A DNA stretch of 11,973 nucleotides, taken from assembly GCA_016219235.1 (NCBI GenBank), contig JACRBO010000766.1:1-11973 (forward strand), in the 5' to 3' direction. Under the pieces are notes generated by a model. The model was not told where the DNA came from. It saw nothing but the letters and a program-made list of their open reading frames with translations, and searched no databases. Of this stretch, positions 11,335-11,973 are shown one piece after another; the stretch's first letter is position 1; each line of letters opens with the position of its first letter. The position numbers and the translations under genes were made by a program. The stretch comes from Chloroflexota bacterium. Lineage in GTDB: Bacteria; Chloroflexota; Anaerolineae; Fen-1058.

Positions 11335-11970
11335 TTACGCCACCTGAAAATTGAACTGCTTCAAATTGCCGCGTTCGCCGCAATCGTCACATTCGGCCAC
11401 TTCATCCGTCGTGGACCGATCGCGATGCGGGCGCACACCTTCACTCCAATCGAAGCCGGTATTATCCAGCGGCCAGCGACCGGTATGCGGGCGTTGATGA
11501 TCCATGCACGACACCTGGACGACCAACACGTTGTGGCTCTGACATTGGGGGCAGTGTACGACCGATTCAGTCTCATCGGCCCGATCATCTTCCGCTGATT
11601 CATCAGGCTCGATCGCGTGCCCTTGATCGTTGAGCGTCGGCAAGGCCTCGATGCCGCGCTCGACTTCCGCATACACCACGCCGTTGCTGCCCAGCGCAAA
11701 ATTGACATCTGCTTCCCACGGATAGGTGTCTTCGCCCGATGCGCAATCACCGATCTCCAAGAAGCCGCCCATTGGTTTGCCTTCCGGCATCGGACCGAAT
11801 GTCACCGCTTCCAGGCCAAGCGCCTGAAAAGCAGCGGAGGCCAGTCGTTCGAGATCGGCGCGCGAGAACACGGCCAGTGTGGTGATCCGGCCGCCGTGAC
11901 GCGGATAAGCGCGCAACTCAAACCCGATCTGCCCGAACATATTGATCGGGTTGAAATCGGCCCCTGCCAT
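11335..11970 (-). CDS. Zinc-ribbon-like protein, start at window edge
   Basis: The frame runs to the right edge. ATG 11970-11968 is the first available start, but the frame is open beyond it and the ribosome site would be outside the window, so the N-terminus may be longer. The visible 211 residues begin with a region containing FELRAYPRHGGRITTLAVFS and ADLERLASAAFQALGL, which could be one domain, then an acidic linker (PDESAEDDRADETE). The C-terminal part has C140-P-Q-C143 and C194-D-D-C197, two CxxC knuckles 50 residues apart, fitting a zinc ribbon. Zinc ribbons bind nucleic acid or protein, but none of the visible sequence identifies a family. It stops 24 bases before the secreted-protein gene start. 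Confidence 0.72.
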   Translation of the reverse strand: MAGADFNPINMFGQIGFELRAYPRHGGRITTLAVFSRADLERLASAAFQALGLEAVTFGPMPEGKPMGGFLEIGDCASGEDTYPWEADVNFALGSNGVVYAEVERGIEALPTLNDQGHAIEPDESAEDDRADETESVVHCPQCQSHNVLVVQVSCMDHQRPHTGRWPLDNTGFDWSEGVRPHRDRSTTDEVAECDDCGERGNLKQFNFQVA

Positions 11971-11973
11971 CGG

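Overview
The window is a GC-rich (roughly 60%) stretch whose believable genes all read on the minus strand, so transcription runs from high to low coordinates. Only a few proteins belong to families I recognise: a RadC/JAB-domain protein, a SWIM zinc-finger protein, an SbcD/Mre11-type nuclease and a secreted protein with a beta-sandwich-like repeat seen in many phage and surface proteins. The other products are small to mid-sized and unrecognised. Dense one-strand packing, stop/start overlaps, many ORFans and accessory DNA-metabolism genes fit a plasmid, prophage/phage or integrative element. No integrase, replication, portal, capsid, relaxase, tRNA, CRISPR or insertion-sequence gene is visible, so the element type is open. 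A Chloroflexota host is a weak guess, based on a YVPSVLNNY stretch in the secreted protein that resembles a motif I recall from extracellular proteins of that phylum.

Layout in transcription order. Block 1 (11970 to 7330): zinc-ribbon protein (start near the window edge), secreted protein, an unknown protein coupled through a GTGA overlap, an acidic unknown protein and the SbcD-like nuclease. Then comes a gene-free stretch (6965-7329) with a hairpin and conserved element B. Block 2 (6964 to 3428): six unknown proteins plus a 16-residue leader peptide that overlaps the next start as ATGA. Then comes a second gene-free stretch (3082-3427) with conserved element A, a diverged copy of element B. 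Block 3 (3081 to the left edge): small proteins, two with membrane segments, then radC and the SWIM gene, which runs off the window.

The most interesting feature is the pair of gene-free elements. They are about 3.9 kb apart, sit at the two main block boundaries, and share conserved blocks (40/42 and 47/56 identical positions). Several differences between them keep base pairing, mostly only if the minus strand is the RNA. This points to a repeated structured RNA, leader or terminator that punctuates the gene blocks. A second pattern is a short motif close to AACACTAYG that recurs between genes in block 3. A third is hairpins placed directly ahead of Shine-Dalgarno sites. I could not match any of these to a known class from sequence alone.
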